NCBI GenBank assembly: GCA_021772985.1
Contig: JAJFKX010000005.1
Span: 1-64,000 of the forward strand
Origin: Gammaproteobacteria bacterium
GTDB taxonomy: Bacteria > Pseudomonadota > Gammaproteobacteria > Xanthomonadales > Wenzhouxiangellaceae
Length of the DNA: 64,000 nt
Direction: 5' to 3'
Numbering within the stretch: position 1 is the first letter of the stretch; each line of letters opens with the position of its first letter. Made by a program: the position numbers and the translations under genes. The notes beneath the pieces are model-generated. The model was not told the DNA's origin and searched no databases. It was given only the letters and a program-made list of their open reading frames with translations. This document shows, piece by piece, positions 27,174 through 36,862 of the stretch.

Positions 27174-28172
27174 ATGACTCTATCTCGCTCTGGGCAAAAC
27201 CCGCCGATTTCAATACCTTTTTATCATTGTATCGGCCAATACGTCACGCGTTCCTTTGTTTGCGCTGACAGCATTGCCAGCCAGCACCCATTTGAGCAAC
27301 ATGGTCATTTGACAACGGCAGCCCTGGCAAAACTTTCCAGTATTTTTGCCGTGACTGTTTGTGCTTATGCAGTCATGCACAATTACTACCATTTAGTATT
27401 AAGCGTCGATTACGATGCAGCCAAATCTTGGTCAGATACTGATGTTTTGGATCGCTGGTGCCAGTTGTTTCCCAGTCCGTTACTGGTACAACGCTTTCGC
27501 AATGGCGAGTTGTTAATGGATGCAGAAAACTTAATGGTAGCCGACCGTATTAAACTCTATCGATCCAGATTATGCGATCTGTCCTGGTTTACCCGATGTT
27601 TAAATGAAAACACTTTCGGCAAAGTAAATACCCATGCAGGCGATAAGAATCGACTTTGGGGGACACGTTTCAATACAGAAATTCTGAGCTCAGAAAGTGC
27701 CATCATCAGTTGCATGGCTTATATCGATTTAACTCAGGTAAGAGCAGGGGTAGCCAAAACTTTGGCGCAATCAGACTACACTTCAGCTCAACAACGAATC
27801 ATTCAATCTGATGGTACCCGGCGCAGTAAACATCAAACTGGCTGTTTCCCTGAACTGTCAAGTTTCGAACAAAACGCTAAGCACAATCTGAATATGCCAT
27901 GCTCTAATTCAGATTATCTAGGTTTAATAGATTGGTGTTGCCAAACCATTCAATCTAAAAGGCGATTCCTGGCTGATAATATCCAGCCAGCCGTGCTGCG
28001 CAATATGGATATAGACCCGACTATCCTGACAACCTACTCAAACCGTATCCCGAAGCCATTTTTGCACGCCCCCAATGAACAGCCATCAATTAAACTCAAG
28101 CTGCTCGAGGCAATGAAATTTGTGCTTAAATCCATACCATCTGCCAATCGACTGTTTGCTCAAGTCAGATGA
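27174..28172 (+). CDS. REP-associated tyrosine transposase-like protein (Y1/TnpA_REP family)
   Basis: This 332-residue protein matches the Y1 single-strand transposase family at several points. The metal-binding HUH site lies in VCAYAVMHNYYHLVLSVD, where most members read NHYH; here the first His is Tyr, so the motif reads Y-Y-H. The catalytic Tyr segment is intact as MAYIDLTQVRAGVA, with WGTRFNTEILSSESAI before it. A C-terminal extension contains a conserved FLxxxIQP-like patch. RAYT proteins are domesticated transposases linked to REP/REPIN repeats. No terminal repeats or target duplication were seen, so this is not a mobile insertion sequence by itself. The altered HUH motif may lower or abolish activity. 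Confidence 0.78.
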   Translation: MTLSRSGQNPPISIPFYHCIGQYVTRSFVCADSIASQHPFEQHGHLTTAALAKLSSIFAVTVCAYAVMHNYYHLVLSVDYDAAKSWSDTDVLDRWCQLFPSPLLVQRFRNGELLMDAENLMVADRIKLYRSRLCDLSWFTRCLNENTFGKVNTHAGDKNRLWGTRFNTEILSSESAIISCMAYIDLTQVRAGVAKTLAQSDYTSAQQRIIQSDGTRRSKHQTGCFPELSSFEQNAKHNLNMPCSNSDYLGLIDWCCQTIQSKRRFLADNIQPAVLRNMDIDPTILTTYSNRIPKPFLHAPNEQPSIKLKLLEAMKFVLKSIPSANRLFAQVR

Positions 28173-28238
28173 CAGTCAGGCTGAAGCTGCAAAGTTTCCC
28201 ACTTAAGCTAAATCAGTCCAATTACCAGGATGCAAAGC

Positions 28239-29018
28239 CTAGAAACTGACCTGATAAGCACTGTACATCTGATCCCAGAAAGTGCGGGTAGTCACATCTG
28301 AAATCTTTTCCCGTTCAGATAACCGCTTCAGCGAGCGCTGCAACCGCCGCATCGCATGCTGCCGACGTTTGTGGTTCATCTTGATAATCCGCCCACGATC
28401 AAAATCCAGCAACCATAAGCGACCCTGCTGGTCTTTGACAATATTGCTGAGATTGATATCCGCATGGTTGACATCAGCAATATGAAATTCTGCCAATAGC
28501 CGGCCGGTTTTCAGTGCCAATTCCTTTAATTCCGGATCACCCTGGGCGATTAAACGGTTCAAGCCTACAGCGCCATCAATATAGCGGGTTATCAACCCCG
28601 CTCGATAACTCCGCCCACGCCGTACACAAATTGAAGCCAATGGCGCAGGCACCGGTAAACCCTGTTGGTATAATGTTGCCAGCAACCGCCATTCACGAAA
28701 GCTGCGGCTGCGCTCCCAACCCGTAAACAGATAGCGGTCATAACTGATTCTAGCCATTTGACCACCCCTCCGATAATGCTTGATCACAGCACAACCTATA
28801 GGCATGTCGACCTTCCAGCAACCACCTCGACCTTGCCGGAAAGTCTCAACCAAACCATGCTTGGCCCAATGGTCAGGGCTAAACCATGTACTGGTGGGGC
28901 GCTCTAAGCAGTCAGCATCGTATAGAATGCGCGTATATGGCTGGCTATAGCTGGCAGCTTGCATTAATACGATCCATGGAAGTTTTACTACCGACAATAT
29001 TACCCGCCAAGCAAACAT
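28239..29018 (-). CDS. kdkA: 3-deoxy-D-manno-octulosonic acid (Kdo) kinase
   Basis: This 259-residue kinase-like protein has the catalytic loop HADINLSNIV (H-x-D-x4-N) and the metal-binding LLDFDRGR. The glycine-rich GRGGCWKV near residue 63 and the lysine in GCAVIKHYRRGG are present. This pattern fits KdkA, which puts a phosphate on the single Kdo residue of lipid A-Kdo at the inner membrane. The ATG is preceded by GAGG with an 8-base gap. It overlaps the start codon of the divergent glycosyltransferase by two bases. The pairing with a heptosyltransferase-like gene fits an LPS core with phosphorylated Kdo. Confidence 0.88.
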   Translation of the reverse strand: MFAWRVILSVVKLPWIVLMQAASYSQPYTRILYDADCLERPTSTWFSPDHWAKHGLVETFRQGRGGCWKVDMPIGCAVIKHYRRGGQMARISYDRYLFTGWERSRSFREWRLLATLYQQGLPVPAPLASICVRRGRSYRAGLITRYIDGAVGLNRLIAQGDPELKELALKTGRLLAEFHIADVNHADINLSNIVKDQQGRLWLLDFDRGRIIKMNHKRRQHAMRRLQRSLKRLSEREKISDVTTRTFWDQMYSAYQVSF

Positions 29019-30078
29019 GAATACACCCTCTGCAATAAAAATCTGCTTACTGCGCTTTTCAGCGTTGGGTGATCTTAGTCATGTAATACCTTTGATACGG
29101 GCTTTACAACAGCAATACCCACAGGCTCAGTTCGATTGGATCATCGATAGCAGTTATCAGTCATTGATACCTGAAATCAAGAATGTACAACTAATCCCTT
29201 TTGCGAAAAGTGATGGCTGGCGGGGGCTGCTTGCGCTCAAACAGGCGTTAAATGGTCGTCATTACGATGTGTTGTTACTTTTACAAACCTCTGCCCGCGC
29301 TAATATTGTCAGCACATTAATCAAAGCCCGTCAGAGAATCGGCTGGGATCAGCTACGCTCTCGTGAGGGACAGGCATTGGTTCTTAACCAGCGAATTGAT
29401 GAATCCCCACCACAACACCAGGTACAGGGCTTTTTGGCTTTTGCAAGAACATTAGGCGCTGTAATACAGGAACCCTGCTGGGATATAGCAATCGATGCAG
29501 AAGCACTGGCGTTTGCTCAACAACAACTCCCAGGTGACCAACCTACGCTGGTCATCAGTCCCTGCTCCAGCCATCGCCAGCGTAACTGGCAACCACAGCG
29601 GTATGCGCAGGTGGCGGATTGGGTACAACGTACCCATGGTTTTCGGGTGGCGCTGATCGGTGGTCCCAGCACGACCGAACTGGCAATGGCTACCAGCATT
29701 AAACAATTTGCCCAAACGCCCATTCTTAACCTGGTGGGAAAAGATACATTGCCGCAGATGTTGGCGTTGCTGAAGCGCGCCAGCATCGTTATTGCTCCAG
29801 ATTCAGGCCCATTGCATTGGGCCAATGCGGCCGGCACACCGGTAGTGGGCTTATATGCCGCCACCTGGTCACAGCGTAGCGGCCCATATAATAGTTTGGA
29901 TCTGTGTGTTGACCGATTCCCCAAGGCTGCGCGTAAATACCGCAGGCGCGAGCCGGAACAACTGCGCTGGGGCAGCCGGATCGAGTGCAGCGGAGTTATG
30001 GACTTAGTGGATGTGGCATCGGTGTGCTATAAATTAGCAATGGCGATAGCACGATCTGCTACCCACCCAGCACAATGA
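29017..30078 (+). CDS. glycosyltransferase family 9 (LPS heptosyltransferase-like)
   Basis: This 353-residue protein has the N-terminal ICLLRFSALGDLSHVIPLIRAL of GT9 heptosyltransferases, with an acceptor-side DVLLLLQTSARANIVS segment, a nucleotide-sugar region LVISPCSSHRQRNW and VALIGGPST, and the conserved IAPDSGPLHWANAAGTPVVGLY. It most likely adds the first heptose to Kdo in the LPS core, given the Kdo kinase next to it. The start has no obvious ribosome binding site and lies inside the other gene's start, so its promoter must lie within kdkA. About 250 bases without a gene follow it. Confidence 0.9.
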   Translation: MNTPSAIKICLLRFSALGDLSHVIPLIRALQQQYPQAQFDWIIDSSYQSLIPEIKNVQLIPFAKSDGWRGLLALKQALNGRHYDVLLLLQTSARANIVSTLIKARQRIGWDQLRSREGQALVLNQRIDESPPQHQVQGFLAFARTLGAVIQEPCWDIAIDAEALAFAQQQLPGDQPTLVISPCSSHRQRNWQPQRYAQVADWVQRTHGFRVALIGGPSTTELAMATSIKQFAQTPILNLVGKDTLPQMLALLKRASIVIAPDSGPLHWANAAGTPVVGLYAATWSQRSGPYNSLDLCVDRFPKAARKYRRREPEQLRWGSRIECSGVMDLVDVASVCYKLAMAIARSATHPAQ

Positions 30079-30331
30079 TCAGATCAATAAACAACCGCTA
30101 CCGTTACCGGCCTATACATTCCTGACAAGCAAATACGGCGTCGTTTACGTAATGAAACCCTTTGTTCAGGCGATTGATTTGTTGTCTCTGTGGCCTGTAT
30201 TCCACACTAAATGCAAACTGAAAAAATTGTAATACTGCTATCACATAGTCGTGCTTGCTGCTGCAAGGAACTCACTAATTGTCGCAGTAGGCATTGAATT
30301 TGATCACAGCTGGATTGAAGCGGATAGCAGG

Positions 30332-30769
30332 TTATTCAGAGGCCTGATAGTCGGTGTAGGACTTTTCCTCACGCAGCTGTGAGCCAAGTATTTGGTTAAT
30401 TGAATGTTTGATCGCCGCACGCCGATCATTGGTTATATAAACCGACCGGGCCAATTGGATAAAATTATCACCGAAGTTATTACCGGCCTCATATTCGCGC
30501 AGTTTATCTTCAATCTCCCATAGTTGGGCATTGACAGCTTGTAATTCTTCGCTCAGACGTGCTACCTCCGATGCCAGTGAGGTGTGGTGCACACCTGTGG
30601 CGAACCATAGTTCATTGAGCAATTGTAATTCATGGTTCACATACTCAAGCTGGTCCGGATTGGTTATCCGCTCCGACTTCAGCTTGAGTATGCTGATTTT
30701 ATCAAGTAGCTCTCCCGGTGATACCGGGACGCTGAGTTGACCTATAGATGACGGCTCAGAATCAGTCAC
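30332..30769 (-). CDS. DUF6165-like protein
   Basis: This protein has 145 residues from a GTG start that overlaps the last 8 bases of the OmpA-family gene. It begins VTDSEPSSIGQLSVPV, then SPGELLDKISILKLKSERI, which I recall as the hallmark of the DUF6165 family. The rest is predicted alpha-helical and coiled (LASEVARLSEELQAVNAQLW, then YITNDRRAAIKHSINQIL). The function is not known; relatives are often found near LPS and glycosyltransferase genes. A longer frame starting at 30991 would lie inside the OmpA-family gene and its extra N-terminus has no family likeness, so it is rejected. Confidence 0.65.
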   Translation of the reverse strand: MTDSEPSSIGQLSVPVSPGELLDKISILKLKSERITNPDQLEYVNHELQLLNELWFATGVHHTSLASEVARLSEELQAVNAQLWEIEDKLREYEAGNNFGDNFIQLARSVYITNDRRAAIKHSINQILGSQLREEKSYTDYQASE

Positions 30770-33104
30770 CAACCCAGACCGAAACTGTAGCTGTGTCGGT
30801 ATTACCGAATGAATCTGTAATACGGTAAACAAATTCATCATTTCCAAAGAACTGGAATTCCGGTCCGTAACTGATAGTACCGTCTGCATTGATGCTGATG
30901 GTGCCGTTCGATGGTTGCTGCACGATACCATCCAAGTTAATCGGGTCTCCATCAGGATCACTATCATTAGCCAATACATCGAATACACCAAGCGTGTTCA
31001 TATCGATCATGAACACATCATCGACAGCAATCGGTGGGGAACCAGCGGTAACATCCACACTCACCTGGGCAGTTGCTTGATTACCCGCTGTATCTTCTAT
31101 GCTATAGCTGAATGTATCAGCACCTGAGAAACCGGCATTGGCGGTGTATGTTACCTGGCCACCACTGATAACCGCAGTTCCGTTGGCCGGCTGGCCGACA
31201 TTGACCACGCTGAGCGCATCACCTTCAGGATCACTATCATTGGCCAGTACGTTAATATTAATACTCAGACCAGCGTTAGCCGAGGCAGTATCGTTGACTG
31301 CAATTGGCGGTAAGTTCTCAGGCGCAACCGTTATCGTCACGTTGGCGCTCTGCTGGCCGCCGAACCCGTCATCCACGGTGTAAATGAAAGTATCTGTACC
31401 AGTGAAGTCTGCGTTCGGTGTATAAGTCACTTGATCACCCGCAATACCAACTGTACCGTTCGATGGAGTGCTAACACTGATAATCTGCAAGCCATCACCA
31501 TCTGCATCCGAATCATTGCTGAGTACATTCAGCAAATTATTGGTGCTGTCTTCATCAACGTTAAACATATCGTCTTGCAGGCTTGGCTGCTGATTATCAA
31601 ACACCACATCCCCTTCAACGATCTGGGTGGTGGTTTCCTGGGTACGGTAAACATCCACCTCACGCTTGTGCCGCACTGGTGTACGCAGTGCTCTGCGAAT
31701 CCACGGTGCTTCAACCGGCACTTCCACCTGACGCCATTCCAATACAGGCTCGCTTGGGCCAATGGCCGGACGCCGTACTTCGGTCTCGGTGACAAATTCG
31801 ATTTCCACCCGGCGATTCAAACGACGGGTTACCTCTGTTTCGTTGGAGTAACGAGGCTGAGATTCACCTCGCCAATCGATTTCAAGCTGATCTGCAGACA
31901 ACCCTCTGGATAATATGTAATCACGTACTTCGGTCACGCGGTTCTGTGACAACGTCATGTTGTATTCATCAGTGCCCAGGTTGCATGTGTGGCCGGTCAG
32001 TTTAATCGCTCCAACCAAACGTGCTTCCTGAATTCGGTCTAATAAATCATCCAAAATACCCTGTGCTTCCGGCAATAATACATATTCATCCAGATCGAAG
32101 TTGGTTTCATTGGAAACATCCACCTGATTCATGAATACGCTGCCTTCCCTTTCGCTGGGCGAAGCAGAAACGGCTGGGGTTACCTCGAACTGTTGCGATT
32201 CATAGGCACGTACAGGGCGGTGTGCTTCACCAAAGTTGAAGATATAGTAAAGACCACCACGAATATCATTGCGATCAAGTTCAAGCTCACCTGATTTATG
32301 TGCCCAGGCACCACGTAGTGACAGCATGTGTCCAGTACGTCCAAAAACCTTGTCCAACCTTATAGACGCGGTGAACTGGTCAGCATCACCATTGCCATCT
32401 TCATAATCAGCTCCCAGTGTTAAGCGAACCTGCCGATCGAAAAAATGTGTACCGCCACGGATACCAACACCCCATTCATAGACTTCTTCAAAAACCTGAA
32501 CAGTAGTGTTAAGGGTGTCGGTTCGGGTAAAACCACGACCGTTTTGTATCCCGTTCACCAAAATGTCATTGCTGCTGAAGGTAGTATTTACCAGCAATTC
32601 GTCGGTTAGACCAGCCATTCCATAGAGAGACATAAAGGCATTTTCTTTTTCAATACCACCACCAAAAGTAAGTTTACGGTGATCAGAAATTTCTGCTTGA
32701 TCTACAGCCACAAAAACTTTTGCAACCGTGCCATCGCCGTAAATGGGATTGCCATCTCCATCTTCGCCAATCTGCGAGCCGTTCATCAGCCAGTGAAAAT
32801 TCAATTTCAAACCGCCAGCACCCTCTACGCCAACCCAGCCTTCACCAAGCAATGCCGAATTATAATCTTCGGTAAGTACCGCAGTAATTTCACCGACCAC
32901 ATCAAACTCAGTATCCAAACCAATACCGACACTGAATCTTGAGCCAGTGTATTGCAGATTGACATTGTCACCGCCACCACTTACCGCCAGATTGTCGGCT
33001 GATTGATCCTGTGCCAGCACTGCTGCGCTCCCTAGCACAGCAGCACAGGCTGCAAAACTCAATGTCAGCGCAGACTGACGAATATTATAAATAATGCGTT
33101 GCAT
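30762..33104 (-). CDS. outer-membrane beta-barrel protein with OmpA-like domain and three cadherin-like repeats
   Basis: This protein of 780 residues starts at an ATG preceded by GAGAGG. A signal peptide (SFAACAAVLGSAAVLA) leads into a roughly 280-residue barrel-like region. An OmpA C-terminal domain follows at about 360-450, with LTGHTCNLGTDEYNMTLSQNR and VTRRLNRRVEIEF, which binds peptidoglycan. The C-terminus holds three repeats of about 90 residues, each with V-L-x-N-D-S-D and D-T-F-x-Y segments (SNDSDADGDG, ANDSDPEGDA, ANDSDPDGDP), which look like calcium-binding cadherin or bacterial Ig domains. The OmpA domain is thus internal rather than terminal. The protein may link outer membrane, peptidoglycan and cell surface. 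Confidence 0.85.
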   Translation of the reverse strand: MQRIIYNIRQSALTLSFAACAAVLGSAAVLAQDQSADNLAVSGGGDNVNLQYTGSRFSVGIGLDTEFDVVGEITAVLTEDYNSALLGEGWVGVEGAGGLKLNFHWLMNGSQIGEDGDGNPIYGDGTVAKVFVAVDQAEISDHRKLTFGGGIEKENAFMSLYGMAGLTDELLVNTTFSSNDILVNGIQNGRGFTRTDTLNTTVQVFEEVYEWGVGIRGGTHFFDRQVRLTLGADYEDGNGDADQFTASIRLDKVFGRTGHMLSLRGAWAHKSGELELDRNDIRGGLYYIFNFGEAHRPVRAYESQQFEVTPAVSASPSEREGSVFMNQVDVSNETNFDLDEYVLLPEAQGILDDLLDRIQEARLVGAIKLTGHTCNLGTDEYNMTLSQNRVTEVRDYILSRGLSADQLEIDWRGESQPRYSNETEVTRRLNRRVEIEFVTETEVRRPAIGPSEPVLEWRQVEVPVEAPWIRRALRTPVRHKREVDVYRTQETTTQIVEGDVVFDNQQPSLQDDMFNVDEDSTNNLLNVLSNDSDADGDGLQIISVSTPSNGTVGIAGDQVTYTPNADFTGTDTFIYTVDDGFGGQQSANVTITVAPENLPPIAVNDTASANAGLSININVLANDSDPEGDALSVVNVGQPANGTAVISGGQVTYTANAGFSGADTFSYSIEDTAGNQATAQVSVDVTAGSPPIAVDDVFMIDMNTLGVFDVLANDSDPDGDPINLDGIVQQPSNGTISINADGTISYGPEFQFFGNDEFVYRITDSFGNTDTATVSVWVGD

Positions 33105-33220
33105 GATGCCTCTCAAACCCCTGCTAATGTAGATTTAACGTAATTTTTAGATTATATCGACTATTTGGTGAAACAACACGCTAAATCTATGCTTTTTTTA
33201 TGCATTTTTAACGCTGACAC

Positions 33221-33247
33221 AAAAAAGGCGCCGCAATGCGGCGCCTT
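33221..33247 (-). terminator. terminator of the rimP-to-pnp operon
   Basis: AAGGCGCCGC and GCGGCGCCTT form a perfect 10-base-pair stem around AAT; on the minus strand six T residues follow. It lies 26 bases after the pnp stop codon and before the separately transcribed OmpA-family gene. Confidence 0.95.
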
Positions 33248-33273
33248 AAATAAATCAGCTTGGCTAAAGGTTA

Positions 33274-35367
33274 TTACTCAACAGCGTCACTATTCAGCGC
33301 TTTCATGCTTAACCGAATGCGGCCCTGTTTATCGACTTCAAGCACTTTGACCCGGACTTTATCACCCTCACTGAGTTTATCAGTCACATTTTCAACCCGC
33401 TCTTCAGAGATTTGGGAAATGTGCAGCAGGCCATCACGTCCCGGCAAAATTGAAACAAACGCACCAAAATTCATGATGCGTTCCACTTTACCTTCATAAA
33501 TTTTGCCAACTTCCACATCCGCAGTAATCAATTCAATCCGGCGGCGAGCTTCATCAGCTGCATCCTTATTGGCCGAAGCAATAGTAACTACACCATCATC
33601 CTCGATATCAATAACAGTACCGGTTTCTTCAGTGATCTGGCGAATGGTCACGCCACCCTTGCCAATGATGTCACGAATCTTGTCCGGATGAACACGTATC
33701 TTCAACAACCGCGGCGCATACTCGGACATTTCAGTACGTGGCTCACTGATGACTTTATTCATTTCTTCCAGAATATACTGCCGTCCCTCAGTTGCCTGAG
33801 CTAGAGCTACCCGCATAATTTCTTCGGTAATGCCGTCAATTTTGATATCCATTTGCAACGCAGTGATACCTTCAGCGGTACCAGCCACTTTGAAATCCAT
33901 ATCGCCAAGGTGATCCTCGTCACCGAGAATATCGGTTAATACTGCGAAACGATCACCTTCTTTCACCAGGCCCATAGCAATACCAGCTACCGGAGATTTA
34001 ATCGGTACACCGGCATCCATCAGTGCTAGAGAAGTACCACAAACCGATGCCATTGAACTGGAACCATTCGATTCAGTAATTTCCGAAACCACCCGCAGCA
34101 CATAAGGAAAATCATCCATGGATGGCACCACTGCACTAACACCACGCCTTGCTAACCTGCCGTGGCCAATTTCGCGGCGTTTTGGACCGCTCATAAAGCC
34201 AGTTTCACCGACACAATAGTGAGGGAAGTTGTAATGCAACATAAAGTTGTCTTTGTATTCACCTTCTACCGCATCGATGATTTGCGCATCACGCCCGGTT
34301 CCCAGGGTGGCAACGACCAATGCCTGGGTTTCGCCACGGGTAAAAACGGCAGAACCGTGGGTACGCGGCAACATACCCACTTCAACATCAATCGCCCGGA
34401 CAGTGGTTAAATCTCGCCCATCAATACGTGGCTCGCCACTGAGCACCCGTTCGCGCACCAAACGTTTTTCCAGCGCACTAAACGCATCCATCGCTTCAGC
34501 TTCATCCAAGGCATCGTCACCTTGCAGCAAAGTTTCACGCAATTTGGTGCGTGCATTATTAACAGCATTTTTCCGTTCCATTTTGTCGGTAATGCTGTAA
34601 GCAGCTGTCAGATCGTTCTTGAAATGTTCTGTGACCAAGTTGGCAACGGCAGCATCTTTCTCTTCAGGCTGCCAGTCCCAAGACGGTTTGCCTGCTTCTT
34701 TGACCAAATCGTTGATCGTTTCAATGGCTACTTGCATTGCCTGATGGCCGAATGTCACTGCACCCAGCATTACTTCTTCTGATAACAATTTAGCTTCTGA
34801 CTCAACCATCAATACTGCGTTGTTGGTACCGGCCACAACCAAATCCAAATCCGAATCTTTCAATTCTTCGGCACCAGGGTTGAGCAGATACTCGCCATCC
34901 TTATAACCGACCCGAACAGCGCCCAATGGCCCATTAAATGGCATCCCTGATAATGCCAGTGCTGCCGAAGCACCGATCAAAGCCGGGATGTCAGCATTGG
35001 TTTCCGGATTTGATGACACCAATGTAGCGACCACCTGCACCTCATTTTTGAAGCCTTTGGGGAACATGGGTCTGATCGGCCGATCTATCAGCCGGCATGT
35101 CAGGGTTTCTTTCTCAGTCGGACGGCCTTCGCGTTTAAAGAAACCACCGGGAATTCGACCGGCCGCGTAAAATTTTTCTTGGTAATTAACGGTTAGTGGA
35201 AAGAAATCACGACCAGGGTCGGCTTGTCTTTTACCTACTGCGGCAACCAAGACCGAGGTTTCGTTCATGGTTACCATTACTGCGGCATCCGCCTGGCGTG
35301 CCATATGACCGGTTTCTATGGTGATGCTATGCGCACCATATTCAAATGTTCTGGAAATTTTTTGCAC
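33274..35367 (-). CDS. pnp: polynucleotide phosphorylase
   Basis: This 697-residue 3'-5' phosphorolytic exoribonuclease, a degradosome and RNA decay enzyme, has two RNase PH domains at about 10-230 and 310-540. [21 protein letters not shown] and REGRPTEKE lie in the first, and [19 protein letters not shown]-like catalytic sequence in the second. A KH domain ([17 protein letters not shown]) and an S1 domain ([19 protein letters not shown]) close the protein. The start is GTG, preceded by AAGGA; no ATG is nearby. A stable hairpin lies between rpsO and pnp, where E. coli carries the RNase III site of pnp autoregulation. Confidence 0.98.
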   Translation of the reverse strand: MQKISRTFEYGAHSITIETGHMARQADAAVMVTMNETSVLVAAVGKRQADPGRDFFPLTVNYQEKFYAAGRIPGGFFKREGRPTEKETLTCRLIDRPIRPMFPKGFKNEVQVVATLVSSNPETNADIPALIGASAALALSGMPFNGPLGAVRVGYKDGEYLLNPGAEELKDSDLDLVVAGTNNAVLMVESEAKLLSEEVMLGAVTFGHQAMQVAIETINDLVKEAGKPSWDWQPEEKDAAVANLVTEHFKNDLTAAYSITDKMERKNAVNNARTKLRETLLQGDDALDEAEAMDAFSALEKRLVRERVLSGEPRIDGRDLTTVRAIDVEVGMLPRTHGSAVFTRGETQALVVATLGTGRDAQIIDAVEGEYKDNFMLHYNFPHYCVGETGFMSGPKRREIGHGRLARRGVSAVVPSMDDFPYVLRVVSEITESNGSSSMASVCGTSLALMDAGVPIKSPVAGIAMGLVKEGDRFAVLTDILGDEDHLGDMDFKVAGTAEGITALQMDIKIDGITEEIMRVALAQATEGRQYILEEMNKVISEPRTEMSEYAPRLLKIRVHPDKIRDIIGKGGVTIRQITEETGTVIDIEDDGVVTIASANKDAADEARRRIELITADVEVGKIYEGKVERIMNFGAFVSILPGRDGLLHISQISEERVENVTDKLSEGDKVRVKVLEVDKQGRIRLSMKALNSDAVE

Positions 35368-35402
35368 TTTGTTGTCCTTAATTTATTACTGCCATATGCG
35401 CC

Positions 35403-35426
35403 AATGGCCGGACGAAGCCGGCCATT
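35403..35426 (-). promoter_or_regulatory. stable hairpin between rpsO and pnp
   Basis: AATGGCCGG and CCGGCCATT form a perfect 9-base-pair stem with a 6-base loop. No T run follows on the minus strand, so it is not a simple terminator. Its place in the rpsO-pnp gap matches the E. coli hairpin cut by RNase III during PNPase autoregulation; a similar role here is inference. Confidence 0.55.
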
Positions 35427-35473
35427 AAACTGACAGTTGTTGATTCGCTAATCAGTCGGGCTACAGAGCCGAA

Positions 35474-35743
35474 TCAGCGACGCAATCCAAGTCTTTGTAT
35501 CAGATCACGGTAACGTTGCACATCGGTGTTTTTCAAATAATTGAGTAACCGACGGCGTGAGTTCACCATCTGCAATAAGCCACGACGCGAGTGATGATCA
35601 CCCTTATGTGAATCGAAATGCTGGGTCAGATGTTTAATTCTGCTGGTCAACAATGCAACCTGTACTTCCGGTGAACCTGTATCATCCGGGGCTCGTTGAT
35701 AGTCGCTGACGATCTGAGCTTTCTGCTCGGCTGTAAGTGACAT
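35474..35743 (-). CDS. rpsO: ribosomal protein S15
   Basis: The 89-residue small-subunit protein binds 16S rRNA early in assembly. It has the family sequence [20 protein letters not shown], then [20 protein letters not shown] and [16 protein letters not shown], and has exactly the usual length. The ATG is preceded by AGGAGAAAAC, a very good ribosome binding site. A long stem structure lies just upstream and could allow S15 feedback control. Confidence 0.99.
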   Translation of the reverse strand: MSLTAEQKAQIVSDYQRAPDDTGSPEVQVALLTSRIKHLTQHFDSHKGDHHSRRGLLQMVNSRRRLLNYLKNTDVQRYRDLIQRLGLRR

Positions 35744-35771
35744 GTTTTCTCCTAAAATTACCTTTTACTTG

Positions 35772-35858
35772 TAGGCAACGAGGCTTTATGAAAATACCCT
35801 GCGGACAGTCATCACCGGACCATCAGAAGGCACTTGCACAAAGCCTCGCCGTCGCCTA
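35772..35858 (-). promoter_or_regulatory. possible S15-responsive leader of rpsO
   Basis: CGAGGCTTT at 35779-35787 pairs perfectly with AAAGCCTCG at 35840-35848, and TAGGC at 35772-35776 pairs with GCCTA at 35854-35858. The enclosed 50 bases can fold further around TCCGG and ATGGTCC-like segments. The element ends about 28 bases before the rpsO ATG. Ribosomal protein S15 controls its own mRNA in many bacteria through leader structures of different shapes, and this is a candidate. It could also be a processing site between truB and rpsO. Confidence 0.5.
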
Positions 35859-35963
35859 AGAATTTATAAAAAAGACAGCAGCGTATTGTACTGCGCCCAG
35901 TCCATGCTTGTAAACAAGTGCCAGTGTAATTACATTTCTTCCAAAAGAAACTGTAACTACTTT

Positions 35964-36857
35964 TTAAGACACATGAAAAACCCTGCGTGGCTTCAAGCCA
36001 GTTTCGGGTAGCACTTCTCCAATACCCAAAAACAAATTATCAACCCGATACACCCGGTATAGACCCGGTACACACTTGGGTAAGTCTGCCACTTGCTGAC
36101 CTTGCACAAACCTGAGCCACTGGCTTGCATTCAAATTCACTACCGGATAACCCAATAACCCTTGATCAGCGCTTAACAGATAGTCTAATGGCTGATCCGC
36201 ACTTTCCAGCTGTTCCATGCCGACCATCTGGCCTGCAACAAATGCATCTATACTGGTTCGCCGCAAGCTGCTTAAGTGGCCCACAGTATCTGCAATCCCA
36301 GCCAATTGCTCACCCAAAGTGCGTACATAGGTTCCTTTACTGCACCGTACTTCAAAGCTTAATAATGGCGGGTCCCAGGAAGTCACCTTGAGCATATGAA
36401 TGGTAATCCGGCGAGCTTTCCTATCCACAGTTTTACCCTGCCGCGCTAACTTGTACAGTGGTTGCCCCTGATGTTTAAGGGCTGAGTACATTGGTGGAAT
36501 CTGTTCTAGTTCCCCGGTCAGTTTATTCGCTAAAGCTTGCCACTCCGACAGGCTCAATAAAGGTATTTCACTGGTATCTGTGATTTCACCTTCGATATCA
36601 CCAGTGGTAGTCGACTGTCCCAGCTTTAGGGTCGCACTATAGGTTTTATCAGCACCTAACAGATAGGCATTAACTTTGGTTGCCTGACCAAAAGCGCACA
36701 ACAACATTCCGGTGGCAAACGGATCGAGCGTTCCGGCATGCCCGGCCTTGCGTATCCCCAGAATACGTTTGGCCCTACCGAGCGCATGATTGGAACTGAT
36801 ACCCGCAGGCTTGTCCAGCAACAACAAACCACCGGCTATTGGTGTGGCGCCAGCCAC
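35964..36857 (-). CDS. truB: tRNA pseudouridine-55 synthase
   Basis: This 297-residue enzyme makes pseudouridine 55 in the T arm of tRNAs. Motif II is KAGHAGTLDPFATGMLL with catalytic D45, and the later conserved blocks KTYSATLKLG, PPMYSALKHQGQPLYKLAR and CSKGTYVRTLGEQLA are present. The C-terminal PUA-like part is short. The start is GTG, 5 bases after the rbfA stop; no better start is nearby. Confidence 0.97.
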   Translation of the reverse strand: MAGATPIAGGLLLLDKPAGISSNHALGRAKRILGIRKAGHAGTLDPFATGMLLCAFGQATKVNAYLLGADKTYSATLKLGQSTTTGDIEGEITDTSEIPLLSLSEWQALANKLTGELEQIPPMYSALKHQGQPLYKLARQGKTVDRKARRITIHMLKVTSWDPPLLSFEVRCSKGTYVRTLGEQLAGIADTVGHLSSLRRTSIDAFVAGQMVGMEQLESADQPLDYLLSADQGLLGYPVVNLNASQWLRFVQGQQVADLPKCVPGLYRVYRVDNLFLGIGEVLPETGLKPRRVFHVS

Positions 36858-36862
36858 AATGA

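Noticed and set aside
26967-28238. Complete insertion sequence around the transposase-like gene
   Set aside because: No terminal inverted repeats or target duplication were seen at the ends; the protein is of the RAYT type, which is not mobile by itself.
30770-30991. N-terminal extension of the DUF6165-like protein
   Set aside because: It overlaps the OmpA-family gene in another frame, and family likeness begins at the GTG at 30769.
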